Assembly: GCF_947496075.1 (NCBI RefSeq) | Contig: NZ_CANMBJ010000002.1 | Span: forward strand, 1,116,001 to 1,180,000 | Source of the DNA: an uncultured Tateyamaria sp. | GTDB taxonomy: Bacteria > Pseudomonadota > Alphaproteobacteria > Rhodobacterales > Rhodobacteraceae | Direction of reading: 5' to 3' | DNA length: 64,000 nt | Shown here: positions 19,963 to 31,406 of the stretch, piece after piece | How the letters are laid out: every line of letters begins with the position of its first letter | How positions within the stretch are numbered: position 1 is the first letter of the stretch | Made by a program: the position numbers and the translations under genes | Notes under the pieces: model-generated | What the model saw: the letters and a program-made list of their open reading frames with translations, nothing else | Told to the model about the DNA's origin: nothing | The model's database searches: none

Positions 19963-20932
19963 GGGGCTGGACCATGCCCGCGCTTTCGGTGCCGCTGCAA
20001 GCCCCGTTCTGCAGGCGGGTGAGGCCGGGCCGATCCGGTTCGTCACCGGGTGTTTTGACGTTCCATACCAAACCAAATGTCTCGAGCGTGGAGATAAGCC
20101 AGAACCCCGGGTCGATCTGACCTTTTTCGACGCCGAGGCGGGCGGAATAAGGGAAAGCGTGGTGATTGCCGTGCCAATTCTCTCCAAAGGTCACAAGGCC
20201 CCAGCCGGGTACGTTGAAACCCTGTACCGGCAGTCCTGCAACGACCCAACCCTGGTGTCCGCGCCGATGGGCGACATGGCCGATCCACCAATGGCCAACG
20301 AGAGAGGCAACAATACGCAGGCCGACGCCCCACAGCACCCAAGCCCATCCCCCAAAGGCAAAGAGCAATAGAGCGATAGGCAGGTTCTGCAGCCACCACA
20401 TGCGCTCCATCCAGACATAGACGGGATCTTGGGCCACGCGCTGCTCGAGCACAAAGCGTGGGGGGCAGGCGAGGTCATAGCGACAGCAAAGTTGCCACCA
20501 TGCGTCTTTCAGAAATCCGGCGCGATGCGCTGGATGTGCCGGACATGTGCGCTGACGTTGATGCCAGTCACGCATGTCGTGAGTCCGGATCATACCGATC
20601 GGACCGGCCATCCCGACACATGTGCCCAGCCAGACCAAAATGTATTCGATCAGACGATGCGTCTCGAAGCTGCGGTGGATCAGCAAACGGTGCATGCCCA
20701 CGGAGTGGCCAGCGCAGACGGTGAGTGCGGTCAGCAGCAGAAAAACCACTGCCGCGTCCCACTGCGGAAACACCAGAACACCCACTATCCCCAAGACGCC
20801 ATGGCCGGTGATCCACAGGGTTTTCGGTAGGTCAGTGCGGATCGTTCCACGCATGTTGCACGTGCCCGGCTCCGAGACGATGCGCTCGGTATCGCAAAGG
20901 GTGGGCATGCGGGACAGTTTTTCAGTGTGCAT
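19946..20932 (-). CDS. fatty acid (acyl-CoA-type) desaturase
   Basis: A 328-residue membrane desaturase with the three histidine clusters of the non-haem di-iron family: HRLLIH, HDMRDWHQR and NWHGNHH. At least four hydrophobic segments are visible (ITGHGVLGIVGVLVF, AAVVFLLLTALTVCAG, LVWLGTCVGMAG, LLLFAFGGWAWVLWG). It would introduce double bonds into acyl chains at the cytoplasmic membrane. The start is ambiguous: the ATG at 20932 is used, with further ATGs 8 and 26 codons downstream and no clear ribosome site. It is divergent from guaB. Confidence 0.85.
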   Translation of the reverse strand: MHTEKLSRMPTLCDTERIVSEPGTCNMRGTIRTDLPKTLWITGHGVLGIVGVLVFPQWDAAVVFLLLTALTVCAGHSVGMHRLLIHRSFETHRLIEYILVWLGTCVGMAGPIGMIRTHDMRDWHQRQRTCPAHPAHRAGFLKDAWWQLCCRYDLACPPRFVLEQRVAQDPVYVWMERMWWLQNLPIALLLFAFGGWAWVLWGVGLRIVASLVGHWWIGHVAHRRGHQGWVVAGLPVQGFNVPGWGLVTFGENWHGNHHAFPYSARLGVEKGQIDPGFWLISTLETFGLVWNVKTPGDEPDRPGLTRLQNGACSGTESAGMVQPHDKYI

Positions 20933-20971
20933 GAAGGGCAGCGTGGCGCGTTGAAATCTTGCGCGCAATAG

Positions 20972-22486
<1,515 letters not shown>

Positions 22487-22530
22487 GAAAACAAGGTGTT
22501 ACGGTGTGAACATCATGTGATTTTGGCGCA

Positions 22531-23691
22531 ATGACACCCGGTGCACGCGTCGCAGCGGCCATCGAAGTACTTGACGCCATCGACGCTGGACAACCGGCCG
22601 AAAAGGCACTGACCCGCTGGGCGCGTGCCAGTCGGTTTGCCGGTTCCAAGGATCGCGCGGCCATCCGTGATCACGTTTTTGATGTGCTGCGACACTGGCG
22701 TAGCGATGCTGCGCGCGGTGGCGCGGACAGCGGGCGCGCACGCATGATTGGGCGATTGCGCGACCAAGGCATTGACCCTGACACATTGTTTGATGGTCGA
22801 GGGTATGCGCCCGCACCTTTGTCCGATTTGGAGCGTGAAAGAAGCAAACCGCTTGATCCCCAGGGTGTCGCTTGGGATCTACCGGATTGGCTGGTTCCAA
22901 TCTTTGAAAACAGTATTGGAGACGAGGCCGAACAGACCGCACGCGCCTTGACTGAACGTGCGCCCGTAACCCTCAGGGTCAACATGTCCAAATCCAGTGT
23001 TGCCGACGCTCAATTGGCGTTGAAAGAGGACGGTATTGAAACCATTGCCAATCCCCGCGCCGCGACGGCGCTGACAGTTACCGAAGGCGCGCGCCGTGTT
23101 CGGCACGCGCTGGCCTACGTAAACGGTCTTGTGGAGGTACAGGATGCGTCAAGCCAGGCTGCCGTTGCTGGTCTTGGCGCTCCCGGCAAGGCGCTGGACA
23201 TGTGCGCCGGCGGTGGTGGCAAGGCGTTGGCTATGGCTGCGCTTGGCTGGTCTGTAACTGCCAGTGATGTTGATGCGGCTCGGATGAGCGATCTGCCCGC
23301 ACGGGCTGCGCGCGGGGGGCATGATATCAAGATTTGTCCGTCCGGAGGTCTGGCATCCAGTCCGCCGTTTGATCTGGTGTTCGTCGATGCCCCTTGCTCG
23401 GGGTCTGGGACATGGCGGCGCGCGCCTGATGCGAAATGGGCACTGACCCAGGACCGTCTGGATGATCTGACACGTATTCAAAGCGAGATACTGGCCCAAG
23501 CTGCAGCGCTTGTCGTGCCGGGTGGAACGCTTCTGTATGCAACCTGTTCCGTGTTGCGTGAGGAAAATGCAGAGCAGGTGCAAAACTTCGTCGATGGGGC
23601 CGCAGACTTCAGCATAGATGCGACACAGCGTTGGGCTGTTGACGAGTGGGGCGATGGTTTCTTTGCTACCCACTTGACACGCGCTGGTTGA
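22531..23691 (+). CDS. RsmB/NOP-family RNA (cytosine-5) methyltransferase
   Basis: A 386-residue SAM-dependent RNA m5C methyltransferase, probably acting on 16S rRNA like RsmB. Motif I is ALDMCAGGGGKALAM, and the two catalytic cysteines lie in DAPCSGSG and LYATCSVLREEN. The N-terminal part (residues 1-80) resembles the NusB-like RNA-binding domain of RsmB. It starts 44 bases after guaB, and cckA follows. Confidence 0.88.
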   Translation: MTPGARVAAAIEVLDAIDAGQPAEKALTRWARASRFAGSKDRAAIRDHVFDVLRHWRSDAARGGADSGRARMIGRLRDQGIDPDTLFDGRGYAPAPLSDLERERSKPLDPQGVAWDLPDWLVPIFENSIGDEAEQTARALTERAPVTLRVNMSKSSVADAQLALKEDGIETIANPRAATALTVTEGARRVRHALAYVNGLVEVQDASSQAAVAGLGAPGKALDMCAGGGGKALAMAALGWSVTASDVDAARMSDLPARAARGGHDIKICPSGGLASSPPFDLVFVDAPCSGSGTWRRAPDAKWALTQDRLDDLTRIQSEILAQAAALVVPGGTLLYATCSVLREENAEQVQNFVDGAADFSIDATQRWAVDEWGDGFFATHLTRAG

Positions 23692-23776
23692 GAAGGGCTT
23701 ACTCAACCTCAGGTTTATCGTGCTGGGATGTTTCGCCTTTGGCGTCACCTTCTGGATGCGCAGAAACGGACAGGGC

Positions 23777-23792
23777 TTAAGAGGCAGTTAAC
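23777..23792 (+). promoter_or_regulatory. CtrA-type binding site upstream of cckA
   Basis: TTAA at 23777-23780, a 7-base spacer, then TTAAC at 23788-23792: an exact match to the TTAA-N7-TTAAC motif known for CtrA in Caulobacter and relatives. It ends 49 bases before the preferred cckA start, so it fits as a promoter-proximal element. Confidence 0.65.
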
Positions 23793-23841
23793 CGTTTTGG
23801 TCGCAGAAAGGCACAACGAATCGAGAGAGACGAGGTGCCTG

Positions 23842-26151
23842 GTGCCCGACAGTGTGGGATCGCCATTCAATTTGACACGGCCCGAAAAGGACGGCTCGCA
23901 TCGGGCCATCAGCCTTCTGGGCGCGGCTGTATTGCTTGGCGTGATGGGCGTTCTTGCACCCGATCGTTTGATACAGATGGGCCTGTTGGCGGCTTCGCTG
24001 GCCGTAATGGGCCTTGGCTTTGCAGTCACGTTGCGGGCCCGAAAATCCCGATCGCGCCACGAAAGCACGATATCTTCCATCGCCGCCTTTATTGAAAAAG
24101 ACGCGTCGCCCAGCTTTGTGTGCACAAGTGACGGCGAGGTGTTGCAAGCCAATGCGGCGGCGCGACAGACCTATGCCACCCGTAAGGGTGAGACGATGGC
24201 AGGCACGTTGCGCAATACCTTTGCGAACCCGGGTGGTATTTTGTTCCGGCTGAGGAAGCAGGCCGAGATTGATGGGGCGGCACGCGAGGATATCGTGACA
24301 CGCAAAGGGCACATGCGCCTTGCTGTACACGAAATGGAAGACGACACGCTGCTTTGGCGGCTTGAGGCTGCGCCGGATACAGGACAAGGGCGCAGTGCCG
24401 ACGGCCCTGGTTTGCCGATGCTGATGGTCGGTCGCACAGGTGCCGTTCTCTATATGAACGAAAGTGCCCGCAAACTTGTCGGTGGGCGGATCAAAACACT
24501 TGAAGCCGTTTTTGAACAGGTTCCAGTGAAATTGGGATCTGTGAACCCTTTGACGACGCCGGATGGTCCGGTTGACGTTCTTGTTACGCAGGTCGATGCG
24601 GGTGCGGGGCGCCGGGCCTATTATCTTCTGCCGCCGCCAACCGAAGGCGACGATGAGAAATCAGGCAGTTGGGCATCGCTTGAGGATTTGCCCGTGCCGC
24701 TGGTCCGGTTTTCGCCCGCCGGTGATGTGCGTGGCTTCAATCGCTGCGCATCCGAGTTGATCGGAAACGCGCTGGCCGAAGGCAAAAACATTTCGGATTT
24801 GATGGCTGGCCTGGGGCGTCCGATCAGCGATTGGCTCGAAGAAACGGTGTCGGGGCGGGCGGTTCAGCAATCGGAATTCCTGAGGTTAACGCGTTCGGAC
24901 AAGGAAATGTTTGTTCAGGTCGCGCTCAATCGGATGAATGAAGATGGTGAAGTGTCCGTAATCGCTGTCCTTGCTGATGCGACCGAACTCAAGACACTTG
25001 AAGCGCAGTTCGTGCAGAGCCAGAAAATGCAGGCAATTGGTCAGCTGGCGGGCGGTGTTGCCCATGATTTCAACAATCTGCTCACCGCGATTTCGGGCCA
25101 TTGTGATCTGCTGTTGCTACGTCATGACCAAGGCGACCCGGACTATAGCGACCTTGTGCAGATCAATCAGAATGCCAATCGCGCCGCTGCTCTTGTGGGC
25201 CAGTTGCTTGCGTTCTCTCGCAAGCAAACGCTGCGCCCGGAAGAGTTGGACCTGCGCGACACGATGTCGGACCTCACACATCTGCTGAACCGTTTGGTGG
25301 GCGAAAAGGTCACGTTGAACCTATCCCACGATCCAGTTTTGAAGCCCATCCGCGCCGACAAGCGACAATTGGAGCAGGTTTTGATGAACCTTGTCGTCAA
25401 CGCGCGTGACGCCATGCCGGATGGCGGCGAAATACAGATCGAGACCGAGTGTATGACCTTGTCCGAGCCCCTGGAACGCGATCGGGTGAGTGTACCCGTT
25501 GGCGATTATGTGTGTCTGCGCGTCGTTGATCAGGGCGTGGGCATCTCCGCCGACAAGCTGCAAAAAGTGTTCGAACCGTTCTACACAACAAAGAAAACCG
25601 GGGAGGGCACTGGCTTGGGTCTTTCCACCGCCTACGGGATCGTAAAGCAGACAGGCGGGTTCATCTTTGTCGACAGCACGCCGGGGCAGGGCACGTGCTT
25701 TTCAATCATGTTCCCGGTCCTTGAAGTGACAACGACGAAAGCGCCAGCTGCGAAGGTGCCAACGCAAATGGCAGAGCCGAAACATGGCGATGGGGTGATT
25801 TTGCTGGTCGAGGACGAAGCACCGGTCCGCGCTTTCGCCAGTCGCGCCTTGCGGCTGCGCGGGTATACGGTGCTTGAGGCCGACTCGGCCGAGGCAGCCC
25901 TCAAGACATTGGAGGATGCGTCTCTGAACGTTGATCTTTTTGTGACGGATGTCGTTATGCCCGGAAAAGATGGCCCCTCCTGGGTACGAGAAGCGCTTCA
26001 GGAACGTCCGGATGTGCGCGTCGTCTTTGTCTCGGGTTACGCCGAAGATCGTCTGACGGATCAGCAGCGGGAGATTCCAAATTCGGTTTTCCTGCCGAAA
26101 CCGTTTTCACTGAACGATCTCGCAGAGACTGTACACCAGCAGCTGCATTGA
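23842..26151 (+). CDS. cckA: hybrid sensor histidine kinase CckA
   Basis: The 769-residue hybrid kinase feeds phosphate through ChpT to CtrA, controlling motility, gene transfer agents or the cell cycle depending on species. Two adjacent membrane helices (about 22-40 and 44-64) are followed by PAS-like sensor segments, a HisKA domain with H408 in GGVAHDFNNLLTAISGH, an ATPase domain (NARDAM at 520-525, DQGVGIS, GTGLGLST), and a receiver with phospho-acceptor D703 in VTDVVMPGKDG. The GGVAHDFNNLLTAISGHCD block and the receiver are characteristic of CckA. I choose the GTG at 23842, which has GAGG upstream. An ATG at 23728 in the same frame would place the CtrA-type site inside the gene. Confidence 0.92.
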   Translation: MPDSVGSPFNLTRPEKDGSHRAISLLGAAVLLGVMGVLAPDRLIQMGLLAASLAVMGLGFAVTLRARKSRSRHESTISSIAAFIEKDASPSFVCTSDGEVLQANAAARQTYATRKGETMAGTLRNTFANPGGILFRLRKQAEIDGAAREDIVTRKGHMRLAVHEMEDDTLLWRLEAAPDTGQGRSADGPGLPMLMVGRTGAVLYMNESARKLVGGRIKTLEAVFEQVPVKLGSVNPLTTPDGPVDVLVTQVDAGAGRRAYYLLPPPTEGDDEKSGSWASLEDLPVPLVRFSPAGDVRGFNRCASELIGNALAEGKNISDLMAGLGRPISDWLEETVSGRAVQQSEFLRLTRSDKEMFVQVALNRMNEDGEVSVIAVLADATELKTLEAQFVQSQKMQAIGQLAGGVAHDFNNLLTAISGHCDLLLLRHDQGDPDYSDLVQINQNANRAAALVGQLLAFSRKQTLRPEELDLRDTMSDLTHLLNRLVGEKVTLNLSHDPVLKPIRADKRQLEQVLMNLVVNARDAMPDGGEIQIETECMTLSEPLERDRVSVPVGDYVCLRVVDQGVGISADKLQKVFEPFYTTKKTGEGTGLGLSTAYGIVKQTGGFIFVDSTPGQGTCFSIMFPVLEVTTTKAPAAKVPTQMAEPKHGDGVILLVEDEAPVRAFASRALRLRGYTVLEADSAEAALKTLEDASLNVDLFVTDVVMPGKDGPSWVREALQERPDVRVVFVSGYAEDRLTDQQREIPNSVFLPKPFSLNDLAETVHQQLH

Positions 26152-26156
26152 ACGCG

Positions 26157-26783
26157 TCAGGTTGTCGGAATGCTCTCATAAAGGGCGAACTCTTCGGCAA
26201 ATTTTCGGCGAAACCGTTTTTCCACGTCAGGTGACAAATCCAGCGCGCGTGCGGGCGAGACGTTTTCCTGTCCCAACTCAAAAGTCACGCCAAGCCGTTC
26301 CGTCAGGAACGTTTGCAATCGCTGTTGGTCCTCGTATCGAAACAGATGTGTTACACCTGTGCCGTTCGGCTGGCGTTCAAGAAATTTGTATTGGCTTCCG
26401 ACGTCTGCGAACGGTGGTTTGTTGCCCTTCATGTAGGCGAGCACAAAGTCGTCAAAGCTGATATCGTGGGTGGCATTTGGTTTGCCTGCCATAAACGGAC
26501 GTTGCCGATATCTCCACCAACTGCCCAACCAACTTATCGGGTCTCGCATAACGGCCATGACATCCAGGTCGACATCGCAGACATTGAGAAACATGGGGCG
26601 GATGAATCGGTTGTAACGGTAAACCGGCGCATGTTTCAGCGCGGGAGGCTCGGAAATGATCAGGTCCGCATGCGGCGCCAGCGCGGTTTCATAGGCCGAC
26701 GTGCCCGTTTTGGGCACGGCTAGAAACGCCAGCTTTGCCTTGTAAAACACCAGCATTTCCTGCCCCGTTCTGCTTTTCTTCAT
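26157..26783 (-). CDS. sulfotransferase-family protein
   Basis: A 208-residue protein resembling PAPS-dependent sulfotransferases. FLAVPKTGTSAYE matches the 5'-phosphosulfate loop (PKxGT[ST]), and VMRDPISWLGSWWRYR matches the 3'-phosphate region. In roseobacter genomes I recall relatives mislabelled as gamma-glutamyl kinase, which has no support in this sequence. The substrate is unknown. The ATG at 26783 and a second at 26756 (codon 10, at MLVFYKAK) are both possible. The gene lies between cckA, with which it converges five bases apart, and recA, from which it is divergent. Confidence 0.7.
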   Translation of the reverse strand: MKKSRTGQEMLVFYKAKLAFLAVPKTGTSAYETALAPHADLIISEPPALKHAPVYRYNRFIRPMFLNVCDVDLDVMAVMRDPISWLGSWWRYRQRPFMAGKPNATHDISFDDFVLAYMKGNKPPFADVGSQYKFLERQPNGTGVTHLFRYEDQQRLQTFLTERLGVTFELGQENVSPARALDLSPDVEKRFRRKFAEEFALYESIPTT

Positions 26784-26797
26784 CTTTGCTTTGGCGC

Positions 26798-26813
26798 GTA
26801 AACTACTCCTTAA
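26798..26813 (-). promoter_or_regulatory. near-match to a CtrA-type site
   Basis: The minus strand reads TTAA-GGAGTAG-TTTAC, one base from TTAA-N7-TTAAC, 14 bases upstream of the sulfotransferase-like ATG. It is very close to the start codon, so its meaning is doubtful. Confidence 0.3.
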
Positions 26814-26877
26814 CCCGTGCCGGCAAAAGGTAGTTACGTAGAAATTTATTGAAATGTTCCCGATTTGATCTCATAAG

Positions 26878-26892
26878 GAACACAAGGAGAAC
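26878..26892 (+). promoter_or_regulatory. LexA/SOS box of recA
   Basis: GAAC-ACAAGGA-GAAC is an exact GAAC-N7-GAAC direct repeat, the complement of the alphaproteobacterial SOS box GTTC-N7-GTTC. It is 62 bases upstream of the recA ATG. Confidence 0.85.
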
Positions 26893-26954
26893 ATCGAAGC
26901 AGCCTCGGCAGTGATTGCCGCCCCCCGGCGGGTATGACACAAAGGACCAAAGCA

Positions 26955-28034
26955 ATGGCAACGGCAGACCTTTTGACAATGACAGACAAGAAATCGGCAG
27001 ACAAACAAAAGGCGCTCGACAGCGCACTGGCCCAGATCGAACGTCAGTTCGGCAAGGGGTCGATCATGAAGCTGGGTGACGAGAACGCCATTCAGGACAT
27101 CAAGGCCAGCTCGACCGGCTCGCTTGGCCTCGACATCGCGCTTGGCATAGGCGGCTTGCCCATGGGGCGCATCGTCGAGATCTATGGCCCTGAATCGTCA
27201 GGTAAAACCACGCTGACCCTGCATTGCGTGGCTGAACAGCAAAAACAGGGCGGTGTCTGTGCCTTTGTCGATGCCGAACACGCGCTGGACCCGCAATATG
27301 CCAAGAAACTGGGCGTAAACATTGATGAGCTGCTGATCTCGCAGCCGGACACCGGTGAACAAGCGCTTGAGATCACTGATACGCTGGTGCGTTCCGGCGC
27401 CGTGAACATGGTGGTTGTTGATTCTGTTGCTGCTCTGACGCCGAAGTCAGAACTCGAGGGCGACATGGGTGACAGCAGCGTTGGCGTGCAAGCCCGCCTG
27501 ATGAGTCAGGCGATGCGCAAGCTGACCGGGTCGATCAGCCGTTCCAACTGCATGGTGATCTTCATCAACCAGATCCGCATGAAAATCGGCGTCATGTTCG
27601 GCTCGCCCGAAACGACGACGGGCGGCAATGCGCTGAAATTCTACTCCTCCGTCCGGCTCGATATCCGTCGTATCGGCGCGCTTAAGGATCGTGATGAGGT
27701 TGTCGGCAACGCGACGCGCGTCAAGGTTGTTAAGAACAAGGTGGCACCGCCCTTCAAGCAGGTGGAATTCGACATCATGTATGGCGAAGGCATCTCGAAA
27801 ATGGGCGAACTGCTCGACCTTGGAGTAAAGGCTGGCGTGGTCGAGAAATCGGGCTCCTGGTTCAGCTATGGGGATGAGCGGATCGGGCAGGGGCGTGAGA
27901 ACGCCAAGACCTTCCTGAAGGAAAACGGCCGTATCGCCTATGACATCGAAGACAAAATCCGAGCGGCGCATGGGCTCGACTTCGATATGCCCAAGCATGA
28001 GCAGGTCGAGGACGACGATATCCTCGAGGCCTGA
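26955..28034 (+). CDS. recA: recombinase RecA
   Basis: The 359-residue DNA strand-exchange protein and LexA coprotease. Walker A is GPESSGKTT, Walker [10 protein letters not shown], and the DNA-binding L2 region is [20 protein letters not shown]. The C terminus is acidic ([11 protein letters not shown]), as in other RecA proteins. The ATG at 26955 has AAAGGA upstream; seven further in-frame codons are rejected. The SOS box at 26878-26892 predicts LexA repression. Confidence 0.98.
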   Translation: MATADLLTMTDKKSADKQKALDSALAQIERQFGKGSIMKLGDENAIQDIKASSTGSLGLDIALGIGGLPMGRIVEIYGPESSGKTTLTLHCVAEQQKQGGVCAFVDAEHALDPQYAKKLGVNIDELLISQPDTGEQALEITDTLVRSGAVNMVVVDSVAALTPKSELEGDMGDSSVGVQARLMSQAMRKLTGSISRSNCMVIFINQIRMKIGVMFGSPETTTGGNALKFYSSVRLDIRRIGALKDRDEVVGNATRVKVVKNKVAPPFKQVEFDIMYGEGISKMGELLDLGVKAGVVEKSGSWFSYGDERIGQGRENAKTFLKENGRIAYDIEDKIRAAHGLDFDMPKHEQVEDDDILEA

Positions 28035-28103
28035 TCGGTCGGGCACAGGGGACCGGGCCCAGAACATCCCCGGCGCGCCAGACGTGGTGCGGACAATATC
28101 CGG

Positions 28104-28140
28104 AACGGGGTGTCGCGACGGCGGCGCCCCGTTTCGTTTG
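28104..28140 (+). terminator. probable terminator after recA
   Basis: AACGGGG at 28104-28110 pairs perfectly with CCCCGTT at 28127-28133 and is followed by TCGTTTG, 70 bases past the recA stop. The T tract is broken. Confidence 0.5.
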
Positions 28141-28197
28141 TGGACACTGTCCGCCCTCGGGGCTATGTCAGGGCAACTGATCTGACGCCCCGGGACC

Positions 28198-30891
28198 ATG
28201 CCCATGCCATCGCTCAATGACATCCGTTCGACCTTTCTGAATTACTTTGAAAAACAAGGGCATGCCGTTGTGCCTTCCAGCCCGCTGGTGCCGCGCAACG
28301 ATCCTACGTTGATGTTCGTGAACTCGGGCATGGTGCAGTTCAAGAACCTGTTCACGGGGCTTGAGCGTCGCGACTATACTAGGGCAACAACAGCGCAGAA
28401 ATGTGTGCGCGCCGGGGGCAAACACAATGACCTCGACAATGTGGGTTACACCGCCCGCCACCACACGTTCTTCGAGATGCTGGGGAACTTCAGTTTCGGC
28501 GATTATTTCAAGCACGAAGCGATCCCGTTCGCATGGAACCTGATCACCGGTGAGTTCGGAATTCCCAAGGATCGCCTTTATGTCACCGTGTATCACACCG
28601 ATGATGAAGCGTTTGAGATCTGGAAGAAGGTTGGCGTGCCCGAGGACCGGATCATCCGCATCGCGACCTCCGACAACTTCTGGCAGATGGGGCCGACCGG
28701 TCCCTGCGGTCCGTGTACCGAGATTTTCTATGATCACGGCGACCACATCTGGGGTGGCCCGCCCGGCAGCCCGGAGGAGGATGGCGACCGCTTTATCGAG
28801 ATCTGGAACATCGTTTTCATGCAGAACGAGCAGTTCGAAGATGGGTCTATGATCGATCTTGAGATGCAGTCCATCGATACCGGTATGGGGCTGGAGCGCA
28901 TTGGGGCGTTGCTTCAAGGCAGTCACGACAACTACGACACAGACCTGTTCAAGTCGCTGATCGAAGCCTCCGCAGATGTGACGGGCGTTGATCCCTATGG
29001 CGACCAGAACGTGCATCACCGGGTGATTGCAGATCACTTGCGCTCGACCTCGTTCCTGATTGCGGACGGCGTGATGCCGTCGAATGACGGGCGCGGATAC
29101 GTGCTGCGCCGGATCATGCGCCGCGCGATGCGGCATGCGCACCTTTTGGGGGCCAAGGACCCGGTCATGTACCGGCTGGTGCCTGCCCTGGTGCAGCAGA
29201 TGGGCGCGGCTTATCCGGAATTGGGTCAGGCGCAGGCGTTGATCACGGAAACGCTTCAAGCCGAGGAAACCCGGTTCAAGCAAACACTCGACCGAGGGCT
29301 GAAGCTGCTGGATGATGAGGTCGCCGGGCTGGCCGATGATGCTGATCTGCCCGGAGCCGCAGCGTTCAAACTCTATGACACCTATGGTTTCCCGCTTGAT
29401 CTGACGCAGGATGCCTTGCGTGAAAAGGGACGTGGGGTGGACACGGAAGGCTTTGATGCCGCCATGGCCGAGCAAAAGGCCAAGGCCCGTGCCGCGTGGT
29501 CGGGATCTGGCGAAGCTGCGGATGCGACCGTCTGGTTCGACGTGGCAGATAGTCACGCCGCCACCGATTTCTTGGGCTATGACACCGAAATCGCTGAAGG
29601 GGTGGTGCTTGCCATTGTCAGTGAGGGTGCTGAAGTCCCATCACTGGATGTCGATGGAGGCGGTGCCTGGGTCGTCTTCAATCAGACCCCGTTTTACGCG
29701 GAATCGGGTGGGCAGGTTGCCGACCATGGGCATGTGCGGATCGTCGAAGGAAGCCAGGAAGAATACGAGACTCGATTTTCCGGACATGTAAGCGACGTGC
29801 AAAAGCGGGCTGGCGGGCTTTATGCTCACTACGTCAGGGTGGACAGCGGTCAACTGGCTGTTGGTGATCCCGTTCGGCTCGAGGTTGATCACGCGCGGCG
29901 CACGACAATCCGTGCAAACCACTCGGCCACGCACCTGCTGCATGAAGCGCTCCGGAATGCGCTTGGGGATCACGTGGCGCAGCGCGGCTCGCTCAATGCG
30001 CCGGATCGCCTGCGTTTCGACTTTAGCCATGGCAAGGCGATGAGCCTTGAAGAATTGAACACGGTCGAGGCTGAGGTAAACGCCTATATCCGCCAGAACG
30101 CACCGGTCGAGACCCGGATCATGACGCCCGATGATGCGCGTGACCTGGGAGCGCAAGCGCTGTTCGGCGAAAAGTACGGTGATGAGGTGCGTGTGGTGTC
30201 CATGGGCACCGAAGCCGGATCGGGCAAAGGCATCAGCGGCGATACCTATTCGCTTGAATTGTGCGGCGGAACGCATGTGCGCCAAACGGGCGATATCGGG
30301 GCTTTTGTCACGTTGGGTGACAGCGCGTCCAGCGCCGGTGTGCGCCGGATCGAGGCGCTGACGGGGCAGGCCGCGATGAAACACTTGCGTGATCAAGAAG
30401 GTCTCTTGGCTCGAACCGCCACCGAACTGAAAGCGCAGGCACAGGACGTGCCGGCCCGCGTCAAGGCGCTCATGGACGAACGCAAGGCGCTGGCTGCCGA
30501 AGTGGCGCAGCTGCGCCGTGATCTCGCGATGGCGGGTGGCGGGCAAGCCGCGCCCGAAGCTGAGGATGTGAACGGAACACCGTTCCTCGCGCAGGTGCTG
30601 AGCGGTGTGACAGGCCGTGATCTGCCTGCGCTGATTGACGAGCACAAAAGCCGCATGGGCACCGGCGCGATCCTTTTGATCGCGGATGCAGATGGCAAAG
30701 TGGCCGTGGCTGCTGGTGTCACGCAGGACAAGACTGACAGCGTGAACGCTGTGGATCTGGTCAAGGCTGCCGTGGTGGAGCTGGGTGGCAAGGGCGGTGG
30801 TGGTCGCCCGGACATGGCCCAGGGCGGGGCCAAGGATGCAGCAAATGCCGACGCGGCCATCGCGGCTGCCAAGGCGGTCATGGGAGGATAA
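28198..30891 (+). CDS. alaS: alanine-tRNA ligase
   Basis: Charges tRNA-Ala and edits misacylated serine or glycine. The 897-residue protein starts [19 protein letters not shown] and contains the class II motifs ([28 protein letters not shown]), the editing-domain zinc ligands (NHSATHLLH and ELCGGTHV) and a C-terminal coiled coil ([19 protein letters not shown]) leading to the C-Ala domain. The start could be the ATG at 28198 or the one six bases downstream. A DUF1330 gene follows one base after the stop. Confidence 0.97.
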   Translation: MPMPSLNDIRSTFLNYFEKQGHAVVPSSPLVPRNDPTLMFVNSGMVQFKNLFTGLERRDYTRATTAQKCVRAGGKHNDLDNVGYTARHHTFFEMLGNFSFGDYFKHEAIPFAWNLITGEFGIPKDRLYVTVYHTDDEAFEIWKKVGVPEDRIIRIATSDNFWQMGPTGPCGPCTEIFYDHGDHIWGGPPGSPEEDGDRFIEIWNIVFMQNEQFEDGSMIDLEMQSIDTGMGLERIGALLQGSHDNYDTDLFKSLIEASADVTGVDPYGDQNVHHRVIADHLRSTSFLIADGVMPSNDGRGYVLRRIMRRAMRHAHLLGAKDPVMYRLVPALVQQMGAAYPELGQAQALITETLQAEETRFKQTLDRGLKLLDDEVAGLADDADLPGAAAFKLYDTYGFPLDLTQDALREKGRGVDTEGFDAAMAEQKAKARAAWSGSGEAADATVWFDVADSHAATDFLGYDTEIAEGVVLAIVSEGAEVPSLDVDGGGAWVVFNQTPFYAESGGQVADHGHVRIVEGSQEEYETRFSGHVSDVQKRAGGLYAHYVRVDSGQLAVGDPVRLEVDHARRTTIRANHSATHLLHEALRNALGDHVAQRGSLNAPDRLRFDFSHGKAMSLEELNTVEAEVNAYIRQNAPVETRIMTPDDARDLGAQALFGEKYGDEVRVVSMGTEAGSGKGISGDTYSLELCGGTHVRQTGDIGAFVTLGDSASSAGVRRIEALTGQAAMKHLRDQEGLLARTATELKAQAQDVPARVKALMDERKALAAEVAQLRRDLAMAGGGQAAPEAEDVNGTPFLAQVLSGVTGRDLPALIDEHKSRMGTGAILLIADADGKVAVAAGVTQDKTDSVNAVDLVKAAVVELGGKGGGGRPDMAQGGAKDAANADAAIAAAKAVMGG

Positions 30892-30892
30892 G

Positions 30893-31180
30893 ATGCCAGC
30901 ACTCTGGATTGCACATGTCACGGTGACGGACGAAGAGGCATACAAGAAATATGCAGCAGGCGCGACGGTCGCTATCGCCAACCATGGCGGCACCTTCATC
31001 GCCCGGGGCGGGCGTTACGTGCAGCTGGAAGGCAAGGACCGGCCCCGCAATGTCGTGGCCCGGTTCCCCGATGTCGAAACGGCCGAGCGGTGCTACCATT
31101 CCGACGCGTATCAAGCCGCACTTGAACATGCGCGCGGCGCATCGGAACGCGAACTCTTGATTGTCGAAACGACTGAGTAG
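30893..31180 (+). CDS. DUF1330 family protein
   Basis: A 95-residue ferredoxin-like-fold protein of the DUF1330 family, recognisable by ALWIAHVTVTDEEAYKKYA, the GGTFIARGGRYVQLEG strand-turn and the FPDVETAERCYHSDAYQ segment. The function is unknown. The GGGAGG before the ATG at 30893 overlaps the end of alaS, so it is probably read from the alaS transcript. Confidence 0.85.
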   Translation: MPALWIAHVTVTDEEAYKKYAAGATVAIANHGGTFIARGGRYVQLEGKDRPRNVVARFPDVETAERCYHSDAYQAALEHARGASERELLIVETTE

Positions 31181-31406
31181 CCATTTGTCGGCGTGCACCA
31201 TCATTTCCAACGTCTGACAGAAATCCCGAAAGGCGAGTTTTTCGACTCACGCTTGTGTGATATAGTGCATCTCATGGCGCAATTGTCGCGTCGTTGATCG
31301 TTGGGACGGGGGTTGTGCCCCGCGCGACATCTCGCCCCTGAATTCAAACATGCACTTCTTTTGCGCCCCACGGGGCGTTTGTGCCCATTTCTGGGAGGAA
31401 TTCTTT

